Notes: a model not told the origin generated them from the sequence alone. Positions 44,187 to 54,139 are shown, counted from the first letter of the stretch. The stretch: 64,000 nt of DNA from Chitinophaga silvatica (GCF_003419895.1 NZ_QPMM01000020.1:1-64000), one strand, 5' to 3'. Made by a program: numbers and translations.

Positions 44187-47100
44187 TTACTTATTGTTTA
44201 AATCTATATAGACATCAATATCCGGTTGTTTGTGCAGGAAACCCGCCAACTCGTCATTCATTTCTATATTTCTGTTAAACGTATGTAGTTTTGTTTGCAT
44301 TTGCAAATCTCTGTCTGTCAGGTGTAAATGTAAGATTGTGGTACCTGGATACCTGTTTACATTCTCTACCAGAAAATCTACTGTTTCCCTGGTAACAATC
44401 TGAGGCATGGTATTCAGATATATTTGTTTTGTATGCGTTTTCTTCACTTCCTGAAGCAATTGTATACCATTCACCTTGAACTCGTATTCGTTATCATTGA
44501 AGCGTTTCGATTTAAACCCGCCATTTATGAACAGGCATAAGCCTGGCTTCAGATAAGGACCAAATCGAATAAAGTCTTCACTCCACAAAGCAAACTCAAA
44601 TTTACCACTATAATCTTCAATGGTCATAACACCAAACTGACGATTATTCCTGGATATCCTTTCCTGCGCATTGGTAATGTAAACAGCCAGTCTGAAATTC
44701 CGTTCCCTGGCTCTTCCACCGGTGGAACCAGGCGTTGAAATTTCTGCCTGATACTCTACCAGTTCCTGGATACTGTTCATTTGATAATGCTTCAGCTCAA
44801 ATCTGTAATCATCCAATGGATGCCCAGAAATATAAATACCGGTGATTTCCCGCTCGTTATTCAGCTTCATTATCAACGGCCAAGGATCACAATTGGCAAT
44901 CTTCGGGGGTTCGATATCCGGCATCTCTTCAGCGCCAAATAAACTGCCAATGGAGGAGGTACCACCTGCGGAAACCTGCTGCCCGAATTTAACAATCTTA
45001 TCCAAACCTGTTACTGTTTCACCTTCCGGCTTATGGAAATATTGTGCTCTATGCAGCGCCGGGAAACAATCAAAGGCTCCCGACATCACCAGGGCTTCCA
45101 ATGATTTCTTATTAACAGCACGCTGATTTACCCGTTTGATAAAATCAAAGATGGAGGTAAATGCGCTATCTTTCTTCCTCTCTTCCAACAAGTTCTCAAT
45201 GGCTGCTTCACCAACTCCTTTAAGTCCACCTAACCCAAAACGAATCTGTCCCTGTTTGTTTACCGCAAAACCCTTAAACGATTCATTTACATCCGGTGGT
45301 AATACGTCTATGCCCATACGCTTACATTCTTCCATGAAGAAAGTAATCTTCTCAATGTTGCTGGCACAGTTGAGAACAGACGACATATACTCAGCAGGGT
45401 AGTGGGCTTTAAGGTAAGCTGTCTGATATGCTACGAAAGCATAACAGGTAGCATGGGATTTATTGAACGCATAGGATGCGAAAGCTTCCCAGTCGGTCCA
45501 TACTTTTTCACAAATCTTTGGATCGTGCCCTCTTTCGGAACAGCCTCTCATAAACTGTTCCTTCATTTTGTTCAGTACAGCAATCTGCTTTTTACCCATT
45601 GCTTTACGCAATACGTCGGCATCTCCCTTAGAGAAACCAGCCAGCTTCTGACTGAGCAACATTACCTGCTCCTGATACACGGTAATACCGTAGGTATCGT
45701 TCAGGTATTCTTCCATTTCGGCAATATCGTACTGTACTGGCTCCAACCCGAGTTTACGACGGATAAACGATGGGATATACTCCAGAGGGCCCGGACGATA
45801 CAAGGCGTTCATGGCAATGAGGTCATCAAACCTATCGGGTTTCAGCTCCCTCAGATATTTTTGCATCCCCGGCGACTCGAACTGGAACGTAGCATTGGTT
45901 TCACCCTTCTGATACAGTTCATAAGTTTTGACGTCGTCGAGCGGGATATAATCTATATCAATATCAACTCCGTGATTCTGCTTGATCATTTCCAGGGCGC
46001 CCTTGATAATGGTAAGGGTTTTCAGCCCCAGGAAGTCCATCTTGATTACACCGGCCGATTCGATAATACTTCCTTCAAACTGAGTAACCAGCAGGTCGGA
46101 ATCTTTGGCTGTAGATACCGGGATCAGATCATAGAGGTCTTGTGGTGCAATGATGATCCCTGCAGCATGGATACCGGTATTACGTACCGACCCTTCCAAT
46201 ACGCAGGCTTCCCTCAGCACTTCACCCTGCAAATCCTCGCCTTTTATGAGTTCTCTTAGCTTCTTTACGTTTTCAATATCTTCTCCCACCAGCCCTTCTT
46301 TATCGGAAAGGCTCTTTTCACCTTCCAGGGGGGCGTTAAAGATCCTGTTGAGCTGAATGCCGGGTTTGTCTGGCACCAGTTTAGCCAGGCCGTTGGAATC
46401 CGGTAATGGAAGGTCCATTACCCTGGCCACGTCCTTGATACTCATTTTGGCGGCCATGGTACCGTAGGTAATGATTTGTGCTACCTGGTTTTTACCATAT
46501 TTCTGTACCACATAATCAATAACTTTCTGGCGGCCTTCATCATCGAAGTCCGTATCAATATCGGGCATGCTTTTACGTTCCGGGTTCAGGAAACGCTCGA
46601 ACAGGAGGTTGTATTTAATAGGATCTATATTGGTGATACCAATACAGTAGGCAACTGCCGACCCGGCGGCCGAACCACGACCAGGACCGATGAAAACGCC
46701 CAGATCACGTCCTGCCTTGATGAAATCGGCCACAATAAGGAAGTAGCCGGCAAATCCCATATTCTCAATTACCTGAAGTTCGAAGTTGATCCGCTCTTCA
46801 ATATCGGCAGTCATCTCAGCATAGCGTTTGTGGGCTCCCTCCATAGTCAGGTGCCTTAAATACTGATCCTGCGTAAAGAATTCTTTGGGAATAGGGAAGT
46901 TGGGGAGGAGAATGTCTCGCTTCAGATCCAGCAACTGCACTTTATCAACTATTTCATTCGTATTGTCGATAGCTTGCGGAAGATCATGAAACAACTGGGT
47001 CATTTCTTCCGTAGTCTTGAAATAGAACTGGTCGTTGTAAAATGCAAACCTTCTGTTTTTCATAGACGACTCATCGTCTGAAAACTCTTTATTGGTAGGA

Positions 47101-47831
47101 GTGCTTTTCTTTTCACCGGTATTGATACAGAGTAGAATGTCGTGGGCATTGGAATCGGCCTGATCTACATAGTGCGAATCGTTGGAAGCAATTACCTTCA
47201 CGTTGTATTTCTCTGCAAACCTTAACAGCACCACATTTACCTGATCCTGTTCAGGGATTCCGTGGCGTTGTAATTCCACATAAAAATCTTCTCCAAAGAT
47301 ATCGAGCCACCAGCGGAATTCCTTCTCACCGGCTTCCTCTCCATGCTTCAGGATTGTTTTCGGAACAGATGCCCCTAAACAACAGGTGGTAGCAATTAAG
47401 CCTTTATGGTATTGAAGTACCAGTTCTTTATCGATGCGGGGATATTTACCGTACAATCCTTCAATATACCCTAAAGAACAAAGTTTGATAAGATTTCTAT
47501 ATCCTTCGTCATCCTTTGCCAGTAATACCTGATGGTAACGAATGTCTTTTTCATCCCTGGTAAAGGCACGTTTATGCCGGTTTTCTACTACATAAAATTC
47601 ACATCCTACAATAGGCTTCACTTTCAAGCGTTTATCCTTTGGATCGCCTGGGTTTAATTTGTTGTTATAGGCTTCTGCAACAAATTGGAAGGCTCCAAAC
47701 ATATTTCCATGATCAGTGATAGCCAGGGCGGGTTGATTGGAAGCCATCGCTTTTTTGTAAAGCGACTTTATATCTGCGGCACCATCCAGTAAGGAGAATT
47801 GGGTGTGAACGTGTAAGTGAGAAAAAATCAT
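44187..47831 (-). CDS. dnaE: DNA polymerase III alpha subunit
   Basis: The main replicative polymerase subunit, 1214 residues. The PHP domain starts SHLHVHTQFSLLDGAADIKS (~4-23). The palm has GPGRGSAAGSAVAYCIGITN and PDIDTDFDDEGRQKVIDYVV with the catalytic Asp residues. The fingers include YGITVYQEQVMLLSQKLAGF, KGDADVLRKAMGKK and FNKSHATCYAFVAYQTAYLK. The tandem HhH region (GLKGVGEAAIENL) and a C-terminal OB domain follow. The length is typical of Bacteroidota DnaE. A -7 promoter box lies 25 bases upstream. The last codons were copied downstream with thioredoxin. Confidence 0.97.
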   Translation of the reverse strand: MIFSHLHVHTQFSLLDGAADIKSLYKKAMASNQPALAITDHGNMFGAFQFVAEAYNNKLNPGDPKDKRLKVKPIVGCEFYVVENRHKRAFTRDEKDIRYHQVLLAKDDEGYRNLIKLCSLGYIEGLYGKYPRIDKELVLQYHKGLIATTCCLGASVPKTILKHGEEAGEKEFRWWLDIFGEDFYVELQRHGIPEQDQVNVVLLRFAEKYNVKVIASNDSHYVDQADSNAHDILLCINTGEKKSTPTNKEFSDDESSMKNRRFAFYNDQFYFKTTEEMTQLFHDLPQAIDNTNEIVDKVQLLDLKRDILLPNFPIPKEFFTQDQYLRHLTMEGAHKRYAEMTADIEERINFELQVIENMGFAGYFLIVADFIKAGRDLGVFIGPGRGSAAGSAVAYCIGITNIDPIKYNLLFERFLNPERKSMPDIDTDFDDEGRQKVIDYVVQKYGKNQVAQIITYGTMAAKMSIKDVARVMDLPLPDSNGLAKLVPDKPGIQLNRIFNAPLEGEKSLSDKEGLVGEDIENVKKLRELIKGEDLQGEVLREACVLEGSVRNTGIHAAGIIIAPQDLYDLIPVSTAKDSDLLVTQFEGSIIESAGVIKMDFLGLKTLTIIKGALEMIKQNHGVDIDIDYIPLDDVKTYELYQKGETNATFQFESPGMQKYLRELKPDRFDDLIAMNALYRPGPLEYIPSFIRRKLGLEPVQYDIAEMEEYLNDTYGITVYQEQVMLLSQKLAGFSKGDADVLRKAMGKKQIAVLNKMKEQFMRGCSERGHDPKICEKVWTDWEAFASYAFNKSHATCYAFVAYQTAYLKAHYPAEYMSSVLNCASNIEKITFFMEECKRMGIDVLPPDVNESFKGFAVNKQGQIRFGLGGLKGVGEAAIENLLEERKKDSAFTSIFDFIKRVNQRAVNKKSLEALVMSGAFDCFPALHRAQYFHKPEGETVTGLDKIVKFGQQVSAGGTSSIGSLFGAEEMPDIEPPKIANCDPWPLIMKLNNEREITGIYISGHPLDDYRFELKHYQMNSIQELVEYQAEISTPGSTGGRARERNFRLAVYITNAQERISRNNRQFGVMTIEDYSGKFEFALWSEDFIRFGPYLKPGLCLFINGGFKSKRFNDNEYEFKVNGIQLLQEVKKTHTKQIYLNTMPQIVTRETVDFLVENVNRYPGTTILHLHLTDRDLQMQTKLHTFNRNIEMNDELAGFLHKQPDIDVYIDLNNK

Positions 47832-47855
47832 CGGCTATTCTATTTCGTCAAGCGA

Positions 47856-47863
47856 CAAAAGTA
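47856..47863 (-). promoter_or_regulatory. Bacteroidota -7 promoter box of dnaE
   Basis: The minus strand reads TACTTTTG, a perfect TAnnTTTG. The likely transcription start is ~20 bases before the dnaE ATG. No clear TTG lies at the -33 position, so the promoter may be modest. Confidence 0.45.
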
Positions 47864-47977
47864 GGAGTTTATTTTCGATTTTGAATAGAATAGACTCTTC
47901 TTAAAAATTCAATCGCTTAAAAATCAAAAGTTTGAGAAATGACATGTATTTTAGCGAAAATTTTTACCAGACCGACT

Positions 47978-48649
47978 ATGATCAGAGTAAAGGGACATCT
48001 TGTGAAGTTATCGATATGTGCATTGTCACTTAGCTCTTGCGCTTCACTGAAGAAAACCACCGCCAGTAAAAAGGCCACAACACCTACAACCACAGAATCT
48101 GCCGCCAACAGGCGGGTAGAATTTTTAGACGGTATTTCTACTAAACGTAATACCTATACTCCCAAAACGGAGAAGAAAGATGTCAGCATCAGTAAAAACA
48201 TCACCAGAAGCAGTGCAAACCTGGAAATGGCCCAAGGCTGGCAATTCAAATATGCACAACTGTTGGATGTAGCTGTTGAACAGGTCCTGAATCAGCGTTT
48301 ATACAGTTTTATTGAAGATTGGTGGGGAACTCCCTATCGTCTTGGAGGAAAAACAAAATCAGGAATAGATTGCTCCGGTTTTGTAAATACCCTGATGAAT
48401 ACTGTCTTCGCAATGGGATTGTCGGGAAATTCGGCCGATTTGTTTACCCAGGTTAAGCGAATGGGTGTCAAAGACTTGCATGAAGGCGATCTGGTATTTT
48501 TCAGAATTCACCACCGTCGTATTTCCCATGTAGGCATATATCTCGAGAATGATAAATTTGTGCATGCCTCTACCAGTAATGGTGTTATTATCAGCGATCT
48601 TAAAGAGCCATACTGGAAGAAGTATTATGCCGGAGGAGGTAGATTATAA
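47978..48649 (+). CDS. NlpC/P60-family lipoprotein, peptidoglycan endopeptidase
   Basis: ATG 47978 starts MIRVKGHLVKLSICALSLSS with lipobox SSC; the frame upstream to 47939 spoils the signal. After a Thr/Lys-rich linker the NlpC/P60 domain spans ~105-220: WWGTPYRLGGKTKSGIDCSG with catalytic Cys132, HEGDLVFFRIHHRRISHVGI with His184, and YLENDKFVHASTSNGVII. It cuts peptide bonds in the cell wall from the outer membrane side. It is divergent from dnaE. Confidence 0.92.
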   Translation: MIRVKGHLVKLSICALSLSSCASLKKTTASKKATTPTTTESAANRRVEFLDGISTKRNTYTPKTEKKDVSISKNITRSSANLEMAQGWQFKYAQLLDVAVEQVLNQRLYSFIEDWWGTPYRLGGKTKSGIDCSGFVNTLMNTVFAMGLSGNSADLFTQVKRMGVKDLHEGDLVFFRIHHRRISHVGIYLENDKFVHASTSNGVIISDLKEPYWKKYYAGGGRL

Positions 48650-48657
48650 GCCCTCAA

Positions 48658-48665
48658 TACATTTG
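48658..48665 (+). promoter_or_regulatory. Possible -7 box for the glycosyltransferase cluster
   Basis: TACATTTG fits the TAnnTTTG box and lies 71 bases before the first gene of the cluster. No good -33 element is seen, so this is tentative. Confidence 0.3.
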
Positions 48666-48735
48666 TTTTATTGTTAATTTTATCCGATTTTTACTGTTTT
48701 AACTTGATCTCTGCAACAGCAGTATAAGACCTATC

Positions 48736-49671
48736 ATGGAATTAGCTCCCATCGTATTATTTGTGTACAATCGGCCTGATTTAACTTTAAGTACACTGCA
48801 ACATTTAAATCAGAACAAAGAAGCCGGTGAAAGTACCCTTTATGTATATTGCGACGGTCCTAAAGCTAATGCAAGTCCTGAACAAAGAACGCAAATCAAT
48901 AAAGTGCGTGAAATTGTTAGGAGTAAACAATGGTGCAAGGAAGTAGTAATACTGGCCGCCGAACAGAATAAAGGCCTGGCAACAGCCGTAATTGATGGTG
49001 TTACCGAAGTTATTGCACGCCACGGCCGGGTTATTGTGCTGGAAGACGACCTTACAGTTTCTCCCTATTTCCTTAAATTCATGAATGACGGGCTTAATAA
49101 ATATGCTGACGAAGAAAAGGTGATGGCCGTTCATGGTTACCTTTACCCGGCAACCCTACCCGCCAGTGAAACTGCTTCTACTTTCCTGATTCATGATCCG
49201 GGCAGCCTCGGATGGGGAACCTGGGCCAGAGCCTGGAACAAATTTGAACCGGATACCGAAAAAGTAATTGAACAAATCAAAGCCAAAAGGCTGAAGAGGC
49301 AGTTCGACTTCTGGGGAGCATATCCTTTCTTCAGAATGCTGCATCAACATAAAAATGGAAAAGTAAGCTCCTGGGCCATCAGATGGAGAGGAACCGCTTA
49401 TATTCACGATATGCTTACACTTTATCCCAATCGTTCACTGGTCAGACATGATGGCAACGTAGCTGCTGCTACCCATCATTTCAAAGAGGAAGATTGGCTT
49501 TATACAGAAATCTATCAGCATGAAATACCTGTAAATGATATTCCTGTAAAGAATAATGAGAAGATGGAAAAAGTGTTTGCAGATTTTCTCAGATATAATG
49601 CCGGTATGACAATTTCTGCTAAAATCAAAAACAGATTAAAGCAATACTGGAAAAAAATTGCAGGATCATGA
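48736..49671 (+). CDS. Family 2-like glycosyltransferase
   Basis: The protein begins APIVLFVYNRPDLTLSTLQH, a nucleotide-sugar-binding start, and has VIVLEDDLTVSPYFLKFMND with the metal-binding acidic motif (EDD) seen in GNT-I/GT2-type folds. The later GSLGWGTWARAWNKFEPDTE and VSSWAIRWRGTAYIHDMLTL help form the acceptor site. No membrane segments, so it is cytoplasmic or peripheral. Its stop overlaps the start of the next gene by four bases, so the two are coupled. The sugar is unknown. Confidence 0.85.
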   Translation: MELAPIVLFVYNRPDLTLSTLQHLNQNKEAGESTLYVYCDGPKANASPEQRTQINKVREIVRSKQWCKEVVILAAEQNKGLATAVIDGVTEVIARHGRVIVLEDDLTVSPYFLKFMNDGLNKYADEEKVMAVHGYLYPATLPASETASTFLIHDPGSLGWGTWARAWNKFEPDTEKVIEQIKAKRLKRQFDFWGAYPFFRMLHQHKNGKVSSWAIRWRGTAYIHDMLTLYPNRSLVRHDGNVAAATHHFKEEDWLYTEIYQHEIPVNDIPVKNNEKMEKVFADFLRYNAGMTISAKIKNRLKQYWKKIAGS

Positions 49672-50360
49672 TTAAAAAGCTCAGGAAAATATTCAAGAAA
49701 GTAAAGCGGGATATCATCGCTCCTGCACCCTGGAACAATCTGAGAAGACTTCAGCCCCTTTCTACAACCTTTGGCTTCGATAGAGGCACTCCCGTAGATC
49801 GTTATTATATAGAAAATTTTCTAGGCTCACATAAAGCCGATATTAAAGGAAGCGTACTTGAAATAGCTGAAAGCAGTTACTCAAAACAGTTTGGTGAAAA
49901 CGTCAAAAGCTTTGAAGTATTGCACGTACAAGCCGGTAATCAGGTAACTATTGTAGGTGATCTTACCAACAAGGTATCGCTGCCCGAAAATAATATTGAT
50001 TGTTTTATCTGTACCCAGACTTTCAATTTTATTTACGACTTTAAATCAGCAATTGAAGGAGCCTATCATTTACTGAAACCAGGTGGAGTGCTGTTGGCAA
50101 CGCTGGCCGGTGCTACTCAAATTTCGGCCTACGATGCACAGCGCTGGGGCGATTACTGGCGTTTTACAGCTCAATCAGCTACCCGGGTTTTTGGAGATGT
50201 TTTTGGTGCAGATAATATTGAAGTAACTTCTTTTGGCAATGTGCTTACCTGTACCGCTATCCTGCATGGCATGGCGGTTGAAGAGCTTACAGAAGAAGAA
50301 TTAAAATACCAGGACCCTGTTTATCCAATCATTATTGCAGTAAGAGCTGTTAAAAGATAA
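49668..50360 (+). CDS. SAM-dependent methyltransferase (class I fold)
   Basis: A basic N-terminus (IKKLRKIFKKVKRDIIAPAP) may touch the membrane. The Rossmann-type fold shows KGSVLEIAESSYSKQFG (motif I position, E in place of the usual D/G pattern), VTIVGDLTNKVSLPENNIDC, FICTQTFNFIYDFKSAIEGA (motif IV) and LLKPGGVLLATLAG (post-motif). This form is common in surface glycan clusters, where it methylates a sugar. It overlaps the upstream glycosyltransferase by four bases. Confidence 0.8.
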   Translation: MIKKLRKIFKKVKRDIIAPAPWNNLRRLQPLSTTFGFDRGTPVDRYYIENFLGSHKADIKGSVLEIAESSYSKQFGENVKSFEVLHVQAGNQVTIVGDLTNKVSLPENNIDCFICTQTFNFIYDFKSAIEGAYHLLKPGGVLLATLAGATQISAYDAQRWGDYWRFTAQSATRVFGDVFGADNIEVTSFGNVLTCTAILHGMAVEELTEEELKYQDPVYPIIIAVRAVKR

Positions 50361-50371
50361 ACGAAAATCAG

Positions 50372-51370
50372 ATGAGCGGATTAAGCGATAAAATATTCAA
50401 TGTTGTACATTATGTTGCCAATAAGGTGCAACGCCCTGCAGTGATCCTGCTGTATCACCGGGTCACAAAACTCATGCAGGACCCCCAGGAGTTAGCAGTA
50501 TCACCTGCTAATTATGATGCCCATCTCGCTCATCTGGCTGCTGAATATAATGTTCTCGATGCCACACAATTTCTCGATCATGTTATCAATAAAAAGCCCT
50601 TTCCCGAAAGAGCTGTTTTTATAACATTTGATGATGGCTATGCAGATAATTATCATGAAGCACTGCCTCTTCATGCCAAACATGAAGTACCGGCACTGTT
50701 TTATATCACCACCTCTAAGCTCAATACTCCTTATGAACTTTGGTGGGATGACCTCGAACGGGTACTTCTTACAACAGACCCGTTACCATTAAAATTAGAT
50801 GTCAATATAGCTGGCCAGGCATGGGAGTACCCAACTGACTCCTTCTCTGCAATTACTGAAACCTATTATGCTTTACAACAGGTGCTGAGATTTTGCAAAC
50901 CTGATGTAATAGAATCTGTAATGGCGCAGTTATATGATTGGGCTGGAACTACTGCTGAAGGCAGGCCCACTCATCGTATGATGACATGGGATGAATTAAA
51001 GGTAATGAGCCAGTCGCCCTACGTTACAATAGGTTGCCATACGCACAGACACCCTGCTGTAGGCATGCTGTCGTACGATGAGCAACTGAGTGAAATTGGA
51101 GAATCAAAACGTTTATTGGAAGAGCATTTGCGCATTCCTATCGAACATTTTTCCTATCCTTTTGGCAGCAGAAAGTTTCTGGGTAGCAAACGATACTATA
51201 ATGCAGACAGCATCAAGGCATCAAAAGCTCTCGGTTTAAAAATGGTATGTGCCAACTACCACGGGCAAGTGCATTCGTGGAGCAACTCTTACGCCTTGCC
51301 TCGTATTCTTGTAAGGAACTGGGAACTGCCGGAATTCAAAAATAAAATGCAACAGTTCTTTAAATATTAA
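50372..51370 (+). CDS. Polysaccharide deacetylase family protein (CE4)
   Basis: The NodB homology domain is visible: VILLYHRVTKLMQ, AVFITFDDGYADNYHEALPL with the TFDDG metal/catalytic Asp pair, VPALFYITTSKLN, then MMTWDELKVMSQSPYVTIGC and HTHRHPAVGMLSYDEQLSEI with the H-x-H-x-H region in place of the usual HSxxH, and IEHFSYPFGSRKF. It removes acetyl groups from amino sugars in a glycan. There is no signal peptide. It is placed between the methyltransferase and a GT4 gene. Confidence 0.85.
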   Translation: MSGLSDKIFNVVHYVANKVQRPAVILLYHRVTKLMQDPQELAVSPANYDAHLAHLAAEYNVLDATQFLDHVINKKPFPERAVFITFDDGYADNYHEALPLHAKHEVPALFYITTSKLNTPYELWWDDLERVLLTTDPLPLKLDVNIAGQAWEYPTDSFSAITETYYALQQVLRFCKPDVIESVMAQLYDWAGTTAEGRPTHRMMTWDELKVMSQSPYVTIGCHTHRHPAVGMLSYDEQLSEIGESKRLLEEHLRIPIEHFSYPFGSRKFLGSKRYYNADSIKASKALGLKMVCANYHGQVHSWSNSYALPRILVRNWELPEFKNKMQQFFKY

Positions 51371-51374
51371 TTAG

Positions 51375-52622
51375 GTGAAAGTACTTTTTATCAATAAATA
51401 TGAAGACAGCGGAGGTGCAGCCATTGCGGCACAACGAATAGCAGAAGGACTTGCAGAATATTATCATACCCATAATCATTTCCTGGCCGGTATACATAAA
51501 GTAAAAGGACTAAATGTAACGGCTACACGACCTGGAACAATCAGAAATGTAATCGAAAGAGGGATTAATGTATTGAGCAACAAAATCGGATTACAATATC
51601 TGTATTTCCCTTTTTCTACCGGTTCAATATTAAGACATGCCCAATACTTTAAACCCGATGTAATTAGCCTGCACAATATTCATGGTGGCTACTTTGATGC
51701 GGCATTGTTACCAAAGCTTTCAGCAATAGCCCCTGTGGTATGGACGTTGCACGATATGTGGGCACTAACCGGGAATGCTGCTCATACCTTTGGAGAAGAG
51801 TCGTGGAAACAGGGAAGGGTAGGGAAGAATGAACATAAACATTCACCTAAGATGGGATTGCCAACCGGCAATTTTTTAATAAACAGGAAGAAAAGACTGT
51901 ATGCCGACAGTGACCTGTCTTTTGTTTCTCCGTCACACTGGTTATATGAGATGACAACAGAAAGTCCGTTGACCAGGAATAAACCTCTTTATCATATTCC
52001 AAATCCTATCGATACAAATTATTTCAAACCACAGGATAAGGAACTGGCCCGTCAGGCTTTGGGAATACCTGCAGGCGCACCTGTGATAACTTTTGTTTCT
52101 GAACGGTTGTTCCAGAGCGAATTTAAAGGAGGTGCCGATTTATTACAAATATTGAAACTAATAGATGAGCAGCTTAGTTCAACTGTTCATTTATTAATGA
52201 TAGGTAGAGATGAATTACCGGCAACGTTCAAACATCTGAAACCTATATACACCGGTTATGTGAAGGAAACCAGTAAAATGATGCAATGCTACAGTGCCAG
52301 TGATATATTCTTTTACCCGACCCGCGCAGATAACCTGCCAAACGTATTGATAGAAGCCGGAAGTTGTGAAACGGCATGTATTACCTTTGATGTTGGAGGA
52401 TGTAAGGAAATTGTGTTGGATCAGCAAACCGGATATGTTATTCCGCCTGGTAACCTGGAACAATTTGCAAAGCAAACCTTAACACTGCTCCAAAATCCTG
52501 TAATCAGTGAGGAGTTTGGAAAAGCTGCCAGGGCTCATATAATCACGAATTATGGAATGCCTGTTGTAGCACGCCAGTACTATGAACTATTTCAATCTGT
52601 CATAAAATCTAAAAATAACTGA
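51375..52622 (+). CDS. Family 4 glycosyltransferase
   Basis: It starts with GTG at 51375, four bases after the previous stop. The N-terminal domain has KVLFINKYEDSGGAAIAAQR, the family's glycine-rich acceptor loop, and DVISLHNIHGGYFDAALLP. The C-terminal domain has PVITFVSERLFQSEFKGGAD (GT-B domain with the KGG loop), YTGYVKETSKMMQCYSASDI and FFYPTRADNLPNVLIEAGSC (the E-x7-E region of GT4). It transfers a sugar from a nucleotide donor in the cytoplasm. The donor is unknown. Confidence 0.9.
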   Translation: MKVLFINKYEDSGGAAIAAQRIAEGLAEYYHTHNHFLAGIHKVKGLNVTATRPGTIRNVIERGINVLSNKIGLQYLYFPFSTGSILRHAQYFKPDVISLHNIHGGYFDAALLPKLSAIAPVVWTLHDMWALTGNAAHTFGEESWKQGRVGKNEHKHSPKMGLPTGNFLINRKKRLYADSDLSFVSPSHWLYEMTTESPLTRNKPLYHIPNPIDTNYFKPQDKELARQALGIPAGAPVITFVSERLFQSEFKGGADLLQILKLIDEQLSSTVHLLMIGRDELPATFKHLKPIYTGYVKETSKMMQCYSASDIFFYPTRADNLPNVLIEAGSCETACITFDVGGCKEIVLDQQTGYVIPPGNLEQFAKQTLTLLQNPVISEEFGKAARAHIITNYGMPVVARQYYELFQSVIKSKNN

Positions 52623-52625
52623 CCA

Positions 52626-53381
52626 GTGAGCGTTTCAGTAAAACCACTTGTAAGTATTATTACTGTATGTTTCAATGCAGGTAAATATATCGAAGCAACC
52701 ATTCAGAGCGTGGTTTCGCAAACCTATCCGAATATCGAATATCTGATTATTGATGGGGCCTCAAAAGACAATACGCTGGAGGTAGTAAATAAATATCGTT
52801 CTAAAATAGCAACCATTGTTTCAGAAAAGGATAAAGGACTTTATGATGCAATGAATAAGGGTATGCAATTGGCGACAGGAGAGTATTTGCTGTTTTTGAA
52901 TGCTGATGATGTACTAACAGATGAGCATGTTATTGCTGCTATGATGTCGACCTGCCATAATGCAGATGTTTATTATGGAGAAGCAATGTTTATGGATGAA
53001 GAGGGGAAAGACATTGGTCTTCGTTCTACTCAAACTCCGCATAAAGTACCGGATCAGCTTACCTGGAAAAGCCTGAAATACGGCATGGTGGTTTCACATC
53101 AGGCATTCATTATCCGTAAGTCATTAAGTCCGTTATATGATCTTAACTACAAGGTGTGTGCAGATATCGACTGGATGATTCGCAGCCTGAAAGGTTCTCA
53201 TTCTGTTTGTAATACACATATAGTTGTTGCCAGATTCAGAGTCGGTGGTACTTCCAAACAACGGCAGCAGCTTGCCTGGAAGGAACGTTACAAGATTTTA
53301 AGTAAATACTACGGCCATTTACCAAATTTTACTCACCATCTGTTTATTGGATTGAGATATATTTTCTCTAAGAGATATTAG
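52626..53381 (+). CDS. Family 2 glycosyltransferase
   Basis: It starts with GTG at 52626, three bases after the previous stop. Typical GT2: VSIITVCFNAGKYIEATIQS, YLIIDGASKDNTLEVVNKYR, IVSEKDKGLYDAMNKGMQLA and YLLFLNADDVLTDEHV with the DD metal motif. The protein ends in ARFRVGGTSKQRQQLAWKER, usual for WcaA/Kps-type enzymes. At 251 residues it has no membrane segments. It ends the cluster and overlaps the convergent LuxR gene by four bases. Confidence 0.92.
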   Translation: MSVSVKPLVSIITVCFNAGKYIEATIQSVVSQTYPNIEYLIIDGASKDNTLEVVNKYRSKIATIVSEKDKGLYDAMNKGMQLATGEYLLFLNADDVLTDEHVIAAMMSTCHNADVYYGEAMFMDEEGKDIGLRSTQTPHKVPDQLTWKSLKYGMVVSHQAFIIRKSLSPLYDLNYKVCADIDWMIRSLKGSHSVCNTHIVVARFRVGGTSKQRQQLAWKERYKILSKYYGHLPNFTHHLFIGLRYIFSKRY

Positions 53382-54139
53382 ATCAACTTCACAGATTCAG
53401 CGATGCGGCATGCTTCCATGGCATTTCGTACATGGAGCTTCTCTAAAATATTTTGGCGGTGCCTGTTCACCGTATTAATACTGATTGAAAGTTGAGCAGC
53501 AATATCCTTGCTTCTTTTGCCTCTTTTGATAAGTGAAAGAATATCCTTTTCTCTGGGCGACAGCAGATTTTTAAATTCATGTTCATCCGGCGGAATCACA
53601 GTGCCTGTTCTGGTATTTACAATTACGCCGTAATAGGCATCAGAATTGCCCGGATCGTGCGACAAATTATAGAGGCATAATGCCAGCCAGATATTTCCAT
53701 CTTCTGTGCTTTGAACATAAAACATCCTGTGTACTACCTTCACCAACTGATTGTTTTTATCCAGCATATGCAGAGTACTTACAACCTGGTAGTCCGACCT
53801 TTCGGTCACAGGCAGGTTTTTCAATAAATGAAAGAACCTGAGTTCTAGGGTATATTTCTTCAGAAGGTCATCTTCCCGTATTTTTTTAAAGATATCTTCT
53901 TCCCAGATGGAAGCTATTTCCTCACTTTTTTCATGATAGCTGATCCCCAAAGCGGCAGCAGTACCGCCTGTATAGATATAGCTTTTATTGGCTTTTAAAT
54001 CGCTTAATACACTGATGGAATTCTCCAGGCGCGCATAAACCTGAGCAATAAACTGACAGTAAACCAGTTGTGAAGGCAGGTCTATATCTTCAAATGACTG
54101 CAGGAGTAATTTATCATTAAGCTGTTGTAAAATATTCAT
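53378..54139 (-). CDS. LuxR-type transcription regulator with PAS-like sensor
   Basis: The C-terminal ~60 residues form a LuxR/GerE helix-turn-helix: LLSPREKDILSLIKRGKRSK, DIAAQLSISINTVNRHRQNI and LEKLHVRNAMEACRIAESVK. The N-terminal ~185 residues look like a PAS-type domain (VLSDLKANKSYIYTGGTAAA, VVHRMFYVQSTEDGNIWLAL), so it senses a small ligand or state rather than phosphorylation; there is no receiver Asp motif. It is divergent from the DUF1349 gene, with a palindrome between them that may be its operator. Confidence 0.88.
   Translation of the reverse strand: MNILQQLNDKLLLQSFEDIDLPSQLVYCQFIAQVYARLENSISVLSDLKANKSYIYTGGTAAALGISYHEKSEEIASIWEEDIFKKIREDDLLKKYTLELRFFHLLKNLPVTERSDYQVVSTLHMLDKNNQLVKVVHRMFYVQSTEDGNIWLALCLYNLSHDPGNSDAYYGVIVNTRTGTVIPPDEHEFKNLLSPREKDILSLIKRGKRSKDIAAQLSISINTVNRHRQNILEKLHVRNAMEACRIAESVKLI

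Noticed and set aside
45402-46259. 285-codon plus-strand frame
   Set aside because: It is antisense to dnaE, with no ribosome site and a composition that mirrors the dnaE codons.
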